Shown here piece by piece: positions 32,887 to 41,675 of a stretch of 64,000 nt of DNA. Source of the stretch: Qipengyuania xiamenensis (GTDB lineage: Bacteria > Pseudomonadota > Alphaproteobacteria > Sphingomonadales > Sphingomonadaceae); NCBI RefSeq assembly GCF_019711495.1, contig NZ_JAIGNM010000001.1, forward strand, positions 310,001 to 374,000. The letters are read 5' to 3'. A program made the position numbers and the translations under genes. How positions within the stretch are numbered: position 1 is the first letter of the stretch; each line of letters starts with the position of its first letter. Under the pieces are notes generated by a model that was given only the letters and a program-made list of their open reading frames with translations, was not told the DNA's origin and made no database searches.

Positions 32887-34239
32887 TTACTCGCTGTCAT
32901 CCTCTTCCACCGGAATAGGCGCGAATTGCCCGGCGGGCACCGCGCTGGAGACAGGGCTGCGGGAACCGTCGGGAGCGGTGGCGCTAACGCCGAAAATCCA
33001 GTCGTCTCCACGAACGCCCTCGAGCCGCGCATTGGTGGCGACTACGTTCTCGATAATCGGCTCCTCGCGCCAATAAGCCTCGTCGGTTCGGCGCTGCCAG
33101 ACCGTGTAACCGATCGCTCCGGGCACTTCTTCCCATGCAATATCGGTGAACGTCTGCACGGCTGCACGGGCCGTGGAGGCCGGCGGCGCAGGAGTACTTG
33201 CCAGCCTGTCGAGCGCTCGGATGTTGAATTGGGTCACCTTGGCGAGATAGGCGAAATCCATCTCGTCAGCTGTATCGCCATAGGTCACGCCGTCCTCTAC
33301 CCGCAGGTCTTGGTGCTGGTGTTCGTAATCCTCGACCGCGACCGCGATGCGGATCGCCGGATAGCCCTTTTCCATGAAGGGGATCTGGTCGCCGCCTCGA
33401 CCCATGCGGTCGACCCGCCAGATCTGGCGCACGTCGAGCCCGCCCTCGGTTTCGTCGGCGAGATCGTCGAGCCAGCGCGAAAGATTGCGGCTCGGGCTGT
33501 CGTTCTCTCCACCCTCCCGGCGCTGTGCCGAACGGATCGCATCGGTGAGGTCGGCGCGCGGGCCTTCGGAGAAGACGCGGACGTGATCGGGATCGCAATA
33601 GCCGTCGCTGCCGCAGCTGTTGCCCACGACATCGTTGTTTAGGACAGCTTTTACCTGCCAGCCCTGCTCTGCTGCGTAGTCCGCCATCAAGCGTCCTCCG
33701 TAGAGGCCCTGCTCTTCGCCCGAAAGCAATGCGTAGACAATCGTAACCGGATAGCTACGCTGGCTCAGTGCCCGGGCCGCCTCAAGAACGAGGACTGTGC
33801 CCGAACCATCGTCATTCGCGCCGGGCGCATCGCTTTCCCAGTCCATCGCATCGGTCACGCGGCTGTCGATGTGGGCCTGCACGATGACGACTTCATTGGG
33901 CCGCTCGGTCCCGCTCTGGATGGCAACGGCATTGCGAATACGCGTGGGACGCGGAAGGCGCCTCCCCTCCTCGATCCGCTCGGGAGCGACGATTTCGAGG
34001 CAACCCTCGCAAGTTTCTGAAATACGACCGAACTCGGCGAGGCCCCAGTCGACTGCAGCGCCGATTCCTCGGGTCGGATTGTCCTGTTCGGAAAGCGTGT
34101 GGCGGGTCCCGAAACCAACCAGCGTATCGATATCGGCGCGCAAGCGCTCTTCGGAGACGTCCGCAGCCGGATCGGCCTCCTGCGCGACGAGCGGTGTTGC
34201 AAGGAGGGCGGCGAACAGGGCGAGTTTCTTCATACCCAC
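32887..34239 (-). CDS. Secreted M28 family metallopeptidase
   Basis: The 450-residue protein has an N-terminal signal peptide (a start two codons further in at 34233, MKKLALFA, is equally possible). The M28 zinc ligands are visible in 'VQAHIDSRV', 'GANDDGSG', 'SGEEQGLYG' and 'NNDVVG'. These aminopeptidases cleave N-terminal residues in the periplasm or outside. A C-terminal domain of about 100 residues, beta-rich with fibronectin-like features, follows the catalytic part. Encoded just upstream of rnr. Confidence 0.88.
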   Translation of the reverse strand: MGMKKLALFAALLATPLVAQEADPAADVSEERLRADIDTLVGFGTRHTLSEQDNPTRGIGAAVDWGLAEFGRISETCEGCLEIVAPERIEEGRRLPRPTRIRNAVAIQSGTERPNEVVIVQAHIDSRVTDAMDWESDAPGANDDGSGTVLVLEAARALSQRSYPVTIVYALLSGEEQGLYGGRLMADYAAEQGWQVKAVLNNDVVGNSCGSDGYCDPDHVRVFSEGPRADLTDAIRSAQRREGGENDSPSRNLSRWLDDLADETEGGLDVRQIWRVDRMGRGGDQIPFMEKGYPAIRIAVAVEDYEHQHQDLRVEDGVTYGDTADEMDFAYLAKVTQFNIRALDRLASTPAPPASTARAAVQTFTDIAWEEVPGAIGYTVWQRRTDEAYWREEPIIENVVATNARLEGVRGDDWIFGVSATAPDGSRSPVSSAVPAGQFAPIPVEEDDSE

Positions 34240-34270
34240 CTGTCTGTTGCAGAACCGCCCTCAGATCAAG

Positions 34271-35812
34271 TCAGTAGGCTTTCGCCAGCAGGACCCGTTC
34301 GACCGCCTTCTCGCCTGTGAAGATGCAGTCGCCATCGACCGGCGCGGCATCCATGGGCACGTTGCGGATGGTGAGCTTGTGCTCCTTCAACCGCTCGACG
34401 GCCTTTTCGAGTGCGTCGCCGGTAGGCTTGGACCACTGCACCTCTACCCAGCCCGGATAGCGCGAGGAGGAGAAGAAAGTCTCGACTTCCTCGAAGCTCG
34501 ACACCCCGCGCGTGATATTGGCTTCGCGACGCTCGGCAGCCTCAGTCAAAAGCGAGGCCTGCATGTCGGCGAGGATATCGGGCACGGTCTGGCCTGCGAC
34601 TTCGCGCGTCGGGGTCTGGAAGGCCGGCTTGCCGGTTTCCGTGTCCCAAAGACGGTCACGGCGCAGCAGACTGACTACGCCATTGTCCATGTCGCGTCCG
34701 CCGACTTCGATTATGATCGGCGCACCTTTCCGGACATAATCCCAACGCTTGGCGGCAGCCTTGCCCGGACGTGTGTCGAGCAGGACGCGCAGCGGTTCGC
34801 CGAGCACGTGCTGGCTGGCGAGCGTAGCGCGCAGCGCCTCGCAATATTCGATCAGCGGTTCGTCTTCGGGCTTGTCGCGCAGCATCGGCAGGATCACGAC
34901 CTGCTGCGGCGCGATCTTGGGCGGCAGGCGTAGGCCGTCGTCATCGCCATGGGTCATGATGACACCGCCGACCATGCGGGTCGATACGCCCCAACTGGTC
35001 GTATGGCAAAGGCTCTCACCGCCATCCTTGTTCTGGTACTTGATCCCGGAAGCCTTGGAGAAATTGGTACCGAGATAGTGGCTGGTGCCCGCCTGCAGCG
35101 CCTTGCCATCCTGCATCATGGCTTCGATCGACCAGGTCTCTACTGCACCAGGGAAGCGCTCGTTTTCGGGCTTTTCGCCAGGGACGACGGCCAGCGCGAG
35201 GTCTTCGTCCGCAAAGGCGCGATAGACTTCGAGCATGGTCAGCGTGTGGTCCTTAGCCTCCGCCTCGTCAGCGTGGGCGGTATGGCCTTCCTGCCAGAGG
35301 AATTCGCTGGTGCGCAGGAACATGCGGGTACGCATTTCCCAGCGCACGACATTCGCCCACTGGTTGAGCTTCAGCGGCAGGTCACGCCAGCTCTGCACCC
35401 AGCGCGCCATGGCATCGCCAATGATCGTTTCCGAAGTCGGGCGCACGACCAGCGGCTCTTCCAGCTTGGCTTCGGGATCCGGGATCAGACCGCCATCGGG
35501 GCCAGCGATCAGGCGGTGGTGCGTGACGACTGCCATTTCCTTGGCAAAGCCTTCGACGTGCTCCGCCTCGCGCTCGAAATTGGAGAGCGGGATGAAGATC
35601 GGGAAATAGGCGTTCGAATGGCCGGTCGCCTTGATCCGGTCGTCGAGGAGACGCTGCATGCGCTCCCAGATGCCGTAGCCCCACGGACGGATGACCATAC
35701 AGCCGCGAACGCCCGATTCCTCGGCCATTTCGGCAGCTGAGATGACTTCCTGGTACCATGCCGCGAAATCATCGGCACGGCGGGCATTCAAGGCATGGCG
35801 GATGTTGGCCAC
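34271..35812 (-). CDS. proS: Proline--tRNA ligase
   Basis: The 513-residue class II synthetase is of the shorter type without the editing (INS) domain, as in archaeal/eukaryotic-like ProS found in many bacteria. The class II motifs are seen in 'VRPTSETIIG' and 'RWEMRTRMFLRTSEFLWQEGHTAH' (quoted in part), and a C-terminal zinc-free extension is present. It sits between the M28 peptidase and phaR genes in the same direction, each with gaps of 30-65 bp. Confidence 0.93.
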   Translation of the reverse strand: MANIRHALNARRADDFAAWYQEVISAAEMAEESGVRGCMVIRPWGYGIWERMQRLLDDRIKATGHSNAYFPIFIPLSNFEREAEHVEGFAKEMAVVTHHRLIAGPDGGLIPDPEAKLEEPLVVRPTSETIIGDAMARWVQSWRDLPLKLNQWANVVRWEMRTRMFLRTSEFLWQEGHTAHADEAEAKDHTLTMLEVYRAFADEDLALAVVPGEKPENERFPGAVETWSIEAMMQDGKALQAGTSHYLGTNFSKASGIKYQNKDGGESLCHTTSWGVSTRMVGGVIMTHGDDDGLRLPPKIAPQQVVILPMLRDKPEDEPLIEYCEALRATLASQHVLGEPLRVLLDTRPGKAAAKRWDYVRKGAPIIIEVGGRDMDNGVVSLLRRDRLWDTETGKPAFQTPTREVAGQTVPDILADMQASLLTEAAERREANITRGVSSFEEVETFFSSSRYPGWVEVQWSKPTGDALEKAVERLKEHKLTIRNVPMDAAPVDGDCIFTGEKAVERVLLAKAY

Positions 35813-35877
35813 AGTTCGATTCTCACGTTGTGATTGGTCTCGCGCCCGCCCCTAGCGTCTCGCAAGCGACTGGTCGA

Positions 35878-36429
35878 CTACTTGCTCAGCTCGTCCAGCT
35901 TCTTCTGCATCGCAGCCATCTGTTCGCGCATCTGGGCGAGCTCGTCGTCGGCTTCTTTCTTGGCCGCATCCGCACCCTTGCGGGTCACCGGGATGAAAGC
36001 CTCCGCGGCATTCTGCATCATCTTGATGTTGGCTTCCGCCATTTTTGCAAGCGGGTTGCCCTCGATCCCCTTCGCAAAGGCCGACTGCAGCTGTTCGCGG
36101 TTCTTGCGGAAGTTCGCCATGCTCGCTTCGAGATAGCTCGGCATCATCGACTGCATCGAATTGCCATACATGCTGATCAGGTCGCGCAGGAAGCTGACCG
36201 GCAGCATTTGCGTGCCGTGGCTCTCTTCCTCGACGATGATCTGGGTAAGGATGGTGTGGGTAATGTCGTCGCCCGACTTCGCGTCGAGGACCTGGAAGTC
36301 GACATTTTCGCGGACCATCTTCGCCAGATCGTCGAGCGTGATGTAGCTCGAGGTATCGGTGTTATAGAGACGCCGGTTGGCGTACTTCTTGATGATGATC
36401 GGTTCGCCCTCGGCGGTCCGCTTTGCCAT
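35878..36429 (-). CDS. phaR: Polyhydroxyalkanoate synthesis repressor
   Basis: The ATG at 36429 gives 183 residues and starts directly before the DNA-binding PHB/PHA accumulation domain 'IIIKKYANRRLYNTDTSSYI' typical of PhaR. The C-terminal half is helical, Met-rich, and ends in a short coiled coil. PhaR represses phasin and its own genes and is released by binding PHA polymer. The longer open frame to 36489 adds residues without family likeness. No pha synthesis genes occur in the window. Confidence 0.92.
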   Translation of the reverse strand: MAKRTAEGEPIIIKKYANRRLYNTDTSSYITLDDLAKMVRENVDFQVLDAKSGDDITHTILTQIIVEEESHGTQMLPVSFLRDLISMYGNSMQSMMPSYLEASMANFRKNREQLQSAFAKGIEGNPLAKMAEANIKMMQNAAEAFIPVTRKGADAAKKEADDELAQMREQMAAMQKKLDELSK

Positions 36430-36513
36430 GTCGCTACTTCTCCCCACTTCTGCCCCGTTGTGCAATGCGGGGGTGCTTAGCACTTGCACAATGTGCAGTG
36501 CAACACGGCAGGT

Positions 36514-37551
36514 TCAGCGATCGAACCGGTGTCCCAAAACGGTAAGCAATTCGTATTGCGACAGAGCGGTTTGCCGCGCAGCATGGGGGAGCGAATAGGG
36601 CAGAGAAACCCAGTCTCCCTCGACCAGTTCGGGCGCCTCGTCGAGGTCGATCACGATCATGTCCATCGAGACCTTGCCGAGTATCGGGAGGCTGCGTCCT
36701 TCATGCTCGAACGCCGCCCCGCCCCAGCTTCGCAGGATCCCGTCGGCATAGCCGAGCGAGAGCACGCCGGCGCGCATGTCGCTCTTGGCAGTGAAGGTCG
36801 CGTTGTATCCGACGGTCTCGCCCGCACGCAGGTTGCGTGTCTGGATGATCGCGGCCTCGGGATAGGCGACCTGGCGAATTTCCGGTGCCAACTCACCCCG
36901 CGGCACTCCACCGTAGAGGGACAGGCCCGGTCGTGTGAGATCGAAGTGATAGTCGCGTCCGAGAGCGATGCCCGCGCTGTTCGCAAGGCTTTCAACCTTG
37001 TGATCGATCAACGGCAGGATCGCGCGGAAATCCTCCACTTGCCGCATGTTCATGGCGCTATCTTCGTCCGCGCAGGCGAGGTGGCTCATCAGCACTTCGA
37101 CTTCGAGCGACTGCACCAGCGGGTCGGAAACCTCTTCCGGTCGGATGCCAAGGCGGTTGATCCCGCTATCGACCATTAGGTGGCATGGCCCCCCGCCACT
37201 CTCGGTCCAGAGCTTGGCCTGTCGCACACTATCGATAACGGGCCGCACGCCGGTTGCACGCGCATAGGCGGCTTCCGCATTGTCCAGCGGCCCGTGGAGG
37301 ACGGCGACCTGTTCCGGCGGGGCGTGCTCGAGAACGGGTGCAACTTCGCTCCAGTGCGCGACGAAGAAATCGCGCGCACCGGCTTCGACCAGGGTCGGCA
37401 AGCAATTCACGACACCCAGTCCGTAGCAATCGGCCTTTACTGCGGCACCCGCCCTTGCATTGCCCGACATGCGGTCGAGCGCAGACCAATTCGAGGCGAG
37501 CGCCTCGTGGTCGATCCTCAGGCGAAGGGTTGGCGGCGGAACGTCGCTCAC
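36514..37551 (-). CDS. alr: Alanine racemase
   Basis: The 345-residue PLP enzyme makes D-alanine for peptidoglycan. The PLP lysine is K39 in AAVKADCYGLG (most homologues have KANAYG, so the segment DC is a mild variation), with the usual barrel and C-terminal 'LPILGKVSMDMIVID' segment. It starts at a GTG that overlaps the stop of the MHS transporter by 4 bp (GTGA), so it is coupled to that gene as the last gene of the radA operon. Confidence 0.92.
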   Translation of the reverse strand: MSDVPPPTLRLRIDHEALASNWSALDRMSGNARAGAAVKADCYGLGVVNCLPTLVEAGARDFFVAHWSEVAPVLEHAPPEQVAVLHGPLDNAEAAYARATGVRPVIDSVRQAKLWTESGGGPCHLMVDSGINRLGIRPEEVSDPLVQSLEVEVLMSHLACADEDSAMNMRQVEDFRAILPLIDHKVESLANSAGIALGRDYHFDLTRPGLSLYGGVPRGELAPEIRQVAYPEAAIIQTRNLRAGETVGYNATFTAKSDMRAGVLSLGYADGILRSWGGAAFEHEGRSLPILGKVSMDMIVIDLDEAPELVEGDWVSLPYSLPHAARQTALSQYELLTVLGHRFDR

Positions 37552-39212
37552 GGGGTAACGGGCGATGCGGGCGGTGCGTCGCCCGAATCCTCGAAATCAG
37601 CCGGCGGGCCGCTGGGCAGGCCCCACCATGCGACGACGACACCGAAGGCGACGACGACCCAGGTGTACCACAGGCCGGAATAGATATTCCCCGTGCTCGC
37701 CACGATGACGCCTGCGATCAGCGGCAGGAAGCCACCGAGATAGCCCGCGCCGATGTGGTAGGGGATCGACATCGAACTGTAGCGGATTTTGGCCGGGAAC
37801 ATCTCGGACAAGAGAGCCGCGACAGAACCGTAGGTCAGCGCCGAAAGCATGCCGAGACCGAGCAACACCGCCACGATCCCGAGGATGTTCGCAAACGCCG
37901 GCTGCTGCTTGCTGAAATCGAAGCCATACTCGCCAAGCGCCGCACGGATGCCGTCACGCCGGGCTGCACCATCCTCGAACCATACCGGATCGATGGCGAT
38001 CTGTTCGCCACCTGCCGAAAGCTGGAGGTCACTTCCCGGTGTGAGGTCATAGGGAACGCCCGCAGCGGTCAGGACCTCGAGCACCTTCCCGCAATCGCTC
38101 TGTTCGCGGTCGAACAGGTCGGCGAAGGGGTCGGTCGAACATTCGGGTCCCGAAACGGTGATCGGGGTCCTTTCCGCTGCTTCCGCGATGCCCGGATTGG
38201 CGAGATTGCCCAAGGTCCAGAAGGCCGGAAACAGCAGCGCGAGAGTTGCCACGGCGCCGATGATGATCGGCTTCTTGCGACCAACCTTGTCAGACCACTT
38301 GCCGATAAAGACGTAGAAAGTCATCGCAATGAGGCCGGACACGAACAGGATCAGTTCGACCGTGAGGTCGTCGACATGCATCGGTCCCCGCAGGAAGCTC
38401 ATGCCGCTGAAGAAAGCGGTGTACCAGATGGTGGTCAGGATGCCCGTGACACCGAACAGCGCCACGAAGATGCGCTTCTTGTTTCCGGGATATGTGAAGC
38501 TCTCGACGAACGGATTTTCGGCCGTTTCACCGGCTTCCTTCATCGCCTGGAATACCGGGCTTTCGGACAGCTTCAGGCGCATCCACAGCGAGATGCCGAG
38601 CAGGATGATGGACAGCAGGAACGGCACTCGCCAACCCCATGCCTGGAAGTCATCCTCGGGGATCAAGAAGCGGCAAGCGAGCACCACGGCGATCGACAGG
38701 ACGAAACCGCCCGCGACGCTCGCCTGGATGAAGCTGGTGTAGAAACCGCGCTTTTCGGGCGGTGCATGCTCGGCGACGTAAATGGCTGCGCCGCCATATT
38801 CGCCCCCGAGCGCAAGGCCCTGGAGCACGCGTAGCAGTATGACGATGATAGGGGCCGCAATCCCGATAGTCGCGACCGTCGGGATCAGGCCGACTCCCGC
38901 CGTTGCGATGCCCATGAGCGTGACCGTGACGAGGAAGGTGTATTTCCTACCCAACCGGTCGCCCAGGAAGCCGAACAGGATCGCGCCGATCGGGCGGAAG
39001 GCAAAGCCGACAGCAAAGGTCGACCACACCAGGAGCAGGCCGAGCGTCTCGTTATCGACGTCGTAGAAGGCGTCTTTGAGGATGTAGGCGAGCGTGCCGT
39101 AGATGAAGAAGTCGTACCATTCGAAGATGGTGCCGGCGCTGCTTGCCCCGATGACGAGCTTGATCTCGTTCTCGCTCGGCTCGCGCTGTGTCACTGTGCT
39201 GCCGCTGGCCAT
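37548..39212 (-). CDS. MFS transporter, MHS type, with periplasmic insert
   Basis: The ATG at 39212 gives 554 residues. The metabolite:H+ symporter signature is clear: 'SAGTIFEWYDFFIYG' in TM1, 'DRLGRKYTFL' after TM2 and 'RVLQGLALGGEYGGA' in TM4. Between about residues 330 and 420 a soluble insert of roughly 90 residues with two Cys interrupts the second half, before the last four membrane segments resume. I recall this insert in a sub-group of proline/betaine-like transporters of sphingomonads. The substrate is unknown. It is coupled to alr downstream. Confidence 0.88.
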   Translation of the reverse strand: MASGSTVTQREPSENEIKLVIGASSAGTIFEWYDFFIYGTLAYILKDAFYDVDNETLGLLLVWSTFAVGFAFRPIGAILFGFLGDRLGRKYTFLVTVTLMGIATAGVGLIPTVATIGIAAPIIVILLRVLQGLALGGEYGGAAIYVAEHAPPEKRGFYTSFIQASVAGGFVLSIAVVLACRFLIPEDDFQAWGWRVPFLLSIILLGISLWMRLKLSESPVFQAMKEAGETAENPFVESFTYPGNKKRIFVALFGVTGILTTIWYTAFFSGMSFLRGPMHVDDLTVELILFVSGLIAMTFYVFIGKWSDKVGRKKPIIIGAVATLALLFPAFWTLGNLANPGIAEAAERTPITVSGPECSTDPFADLFDREQSDCGKVLEVLTAAGVPYDLTPGSDLQLSAGGEQIAIDPVWFEDGAARRDGIRAALGEYGFDFSKQQPAFANILGIVAVLLGLGMLSALTYGSVAALLSEMFPAKIRYSSMSIPYHIGAGYLGGFLPLIAGVIVASTGNIYSGLWYTWVVVAFGVVVAWWGLPSGPPADFEDSGDAPPASPVTP

Positions 39213-39247
39213 TCTCTCCGATCCCCTCTGGCTTTTGTCAGGGCCGT

Positions 39248-39676
39248 CTAGCGGTCCGCTGCGCCCTTGGAAAGCGCATCGAGCGCGGCCTTCCACGGCA
39301 AGAGTATCGCCCCGTGTCGCGCCGGATAGTCCCTTGCCGCTTCCAGCATCGCGATGTCGGGCCAGTCAGGTTGCGGGCCTTCCGCGGATAACCATGCTTC
39401 AATGGCAGCGGTAACTTCCGCGATTTCGGCAGGGTCGCGTCCTGCTGCGTGACGGGCAAAGATCGCTGCAGACGCCTGCCCGACAGCGCAGGCAGTCACC
39501 CTCAATCCGAGATCACTGAAACCAGGCTCGAACGACACGGCAAGCGTGCTGCCACAACTGCGCGAGTGCGCTTCGCCAAACAACGATGCGTCCTTGTTGA
39601 AAGGATACTCGGCAAGTTCAACCGCCAGCCCGAGCAAAGCGGGCGAATAGAGCGCGCCGCCGGGTCGCGAAGTCAC
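39248..39676 (-). CDS. NifU/IscU-like iron-sulfur scaffold homologue
   Basis: The 142-residue protein resembles the N-terminal NifU/IscU fold: C41 in RSCGST and C63 in VTACAVGQAS match the first two cluster ligands. At the third position, where IscU has HC, this protein reads H121-G122 (PARHGAILL), so one cysteine ligand is missing. It may bind a cluster with another ligand, or have another role. It overlaps cvpA by 4 bp and lies far from any isc or suf genes. Confidence 0.8.
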   Translation of the reverse strand: MTSRPGGALYSPALLGLAVELAEYPFNKDASLFGEAHSRSCGSTLAVSFEPGFSDLGLRVTACAVGQASAAIFARHAAGRDPAEIAEVTAAIEAWLSAEGPQPDWPDIAMLEAARDYPARHGAILLPWKAALDALSKGAADR

Positions 39677-40206
39677 TCTTCGGGTTCTTCGGCTTCTGCT
39701 TCCTCGCCGCGAAGTTCGGCACGCCGCTGCGCGAGGATTTCGACCAATGTCCGCGAACCGCCGTCGATCAGCTCATAGCTGTTTGCCGTAGTGATCCAGA
39801 CGGGGCGACCGCGATAGTCCCACACGCGGTCATAACCGAGCACGAGAAGCGAGAAGCCGATCACGACGATGATCATGCCCTTGAGGGTCCCGAAACCGAA
39901 GCCGAGAACGCGGTCGATCGGGCCGAGCACCGAACTACGCGAAGCCTCGCCCACATTGTTCGCAATGACCTTCATCGCCGCGTAGGGAATGAGGAGGAGC
40001 AACACGAAAGCCATGACCGATGTGGCGACGCTGGGGCCGATATAGTCCTGCATCACCAGCGTCAGCGGCGTGTGGAGATAGCGAATCGCGAAAGCCGCAA
40101 GGATCCACGACCCGAGCGAGAGCACTTCCTGCAAAAAACCGCGCATGAAGCCACCGATGGCGGCCACGCCAACGATAAGCAGCACGATAAGATCGAAACC
40201 CGTCAT
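39673..40206 (-). CDS. cvpA: CvpA family membrane protein
   Basis: The 177-residue inner-membrane protein has four predicted membrane segments and the family block 'GFMRGFLQEVLSLGSWI' near the start. CvpA was named for colicin V production in E. coli; its wider role is in envelope homeostasis. The last 25 residues are acidic (EEAEAEEPEE). It follows radA with a 34-bp gap and overlaps the NifU-like gene by 4 bp. Confidence 0.9.
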   Translation of the reverse strand: MTGFDLIVLLIVGVAAIGGFMRGFLQEVLSLGSWILAAFAIRYLHTPLTLVMQDYIGPSVATSVMAFVLLLLIPYAAMKVIANNVGEASRSSVLGPIDRVLGFGFGTLKGMIIVVIGFSLLVLGYDRVWDYRGRPVWITTANSYELIDGGSRTLVEILAQRRAELRGEEAEAEEPEE

Positions 40207-40240
40207 AAAACCCCATTAATCCCTAGGGCTTTGCGGTTTA

Positions 40241-41605
40241 TTAACTGCTCATCACACGGTCAACGAGGTTTGCCAGTTGTCCCAAGCCCGAATAATCAAG
40301 GTCGGGCGAGGCGTTCTTCGGGTCGGACGGACCGAAGCCGCGCTTGAATCCGAGCTTTGCAGCCTCGCGCATTCTTATCCCTCCATGGGCAACGGGTCGA
40401 ACTTCGCCGGCAAGACTGACCTCGCCGAGCCAGACACTTCGGTCGGGTAGCGGCTTGTCTGCCAATGCACTGACCAGTGCAGCGGCCACGGCGAGATCGG
40501 CAGCGGGATCGGACAGGCGGTAACCACCTGCGACATTGAGATAGACCTCCGCCGAACTGAAAGAGAGACCGCAGCGCGATTCCAGCACCGCGAGCAGCAT
40601 GGCAAGCCTCCCGTTGTCCCATCCAACGACCGCTCTGCGCGGTGTTGCGCCGGATTGAAGCCTAACGATCAGCGCCTGGATTTCCACGAGCACCGGTCGC
40701 GTGCCTTCCATCGCCGGGAATACCGAGCTTCCCGCCATCGGCTGGTCGCGTCCCGACAGGAACAGCATGGATGGGTTCTCGACTTCCTCGAGCCCGTCAC
40801 CCGCCATGGCGAAGACGCCGATTTCATCGACCGCGCCGAAGCGGTTCTTCAGCGCACGAAGGATACGATACTGATGGCTGCGTTCGCCTTCGAAGCTCAT
40901 TACCACGTCGACCATGTGTTCCAGCACGCGAGGGCCAGCGATATTGCCGTCCTTGGTCACGTGCCCGACCAGCACCAGCGCGACGCCGTTTTCCTTGGCA
41001 TAGCGGATCAGCTCGAAAGCGCATCCGCGTACCTGGCTCACCGTTCCCGGCGCGCCTTCGATGGTGTCGGAATGCATCGTCTGGATGGAGTCGATGACGA
41101 GAAACTTGGGCGTTTCCATCGAACCGAGGGTTGTCAGGATATCGCGGACACCGGTTGCCGCAGCCAGCTTCACCGGCGCATCGGACAGTCCGAGACGGGC
41201 TGCGCGCATGCGGACCTGCCCTGAAGCTTCCTCGCCGCTGACGTAGACGACACCGTGCCCTTCCCGTGCGACCTTGGCCGCTGCCTGCAAGAGCAGCGTC
41301 GACTTTCCGATACCCGGATCGCCGCCCATCAGGATCGCGCTGCCAGGGACGAGGCCGCCGCCCAGCGCTCGGTCGAATTCCGCCAAACCCGTCTTCTGGC
41401 GGATCGGCAATTCGCCGGGCTTGTTCAGGTCGACGAACTCGACCGCCCTGCCCCCGCTCGACAAATCATGCTTCATGGAAAACACGGTTGCCGGCGCGTC
41501 TTCCACCAGCGTGTTCCACTCAGCGCAATCAGCGCATTGACCCTGCCATCGGTGGGACACCGACCCGCAGGCCTGACAGACATAGCGTTTCTTGGGCTTG
41601 GCCAT
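40241..41605 (-). CDS. radA: DNA repair protein RadA
   Basis: The 454-residue RecA-like branch-migration protein starts with a zinc finger (CQACGS...CADC, residues 9-26), followed by the Walker A 'GGDPGIGKSTLL', the KNRFG motif and a Lon-protease-like C-terminal domain. RadA promotes homologous recombination by branch migration. It is the first gene of an operon reading radA, cvpA, NifU-like, MHS transporter, alr, and is divergent from the patatin-like gene. Confidence 0.95.
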   Translation of the reverse strand: MAKPKKRYVCQACGSVSHRWQGQCADCAEWNTLVEDAPATVFSMKHDLSSGGRAVEFVDLNKPGELPIRQKTGLAEFDRALGGGLVPGSAILMGGDPGIGKSTLLLQAAAKVAREGHGVVYVSGEEASGQVRMRAARLGLSDAPVKLAAATGVRDILTTLGSMETPKFLVIDSIQTMHSDTIEGAPGTVSQVRGCAFELIRYAKENGVALVLVGHVTKDGNIAGPRVLEHMVDVVMSFEGERSHQYRILRALKNRFGAVDEIGVFAMAGDGLEEVENPSMLFLSGRDQPMAGSSVFPAMEGTRPVLVEIQALIVRLQSGATPRRAVVGWDNGRLAMLLAVLESRCGLSFSSAEVYLNVAGGYRLSDPAADLAVAAALVSALADKPLPDRSVWLGEVSLAGEVRPVAHGGIRMREAAKLGFKRGFGPSDPKNASPDLDYSGLGQLANLVDRVMSS

Positions 41606-41675
41606 GGCGATTGACTAACAGAACATTTGCAGAACGCAATTGCCTTTGTCCGCGTGTCTGTGCACAAGCAAGGGG

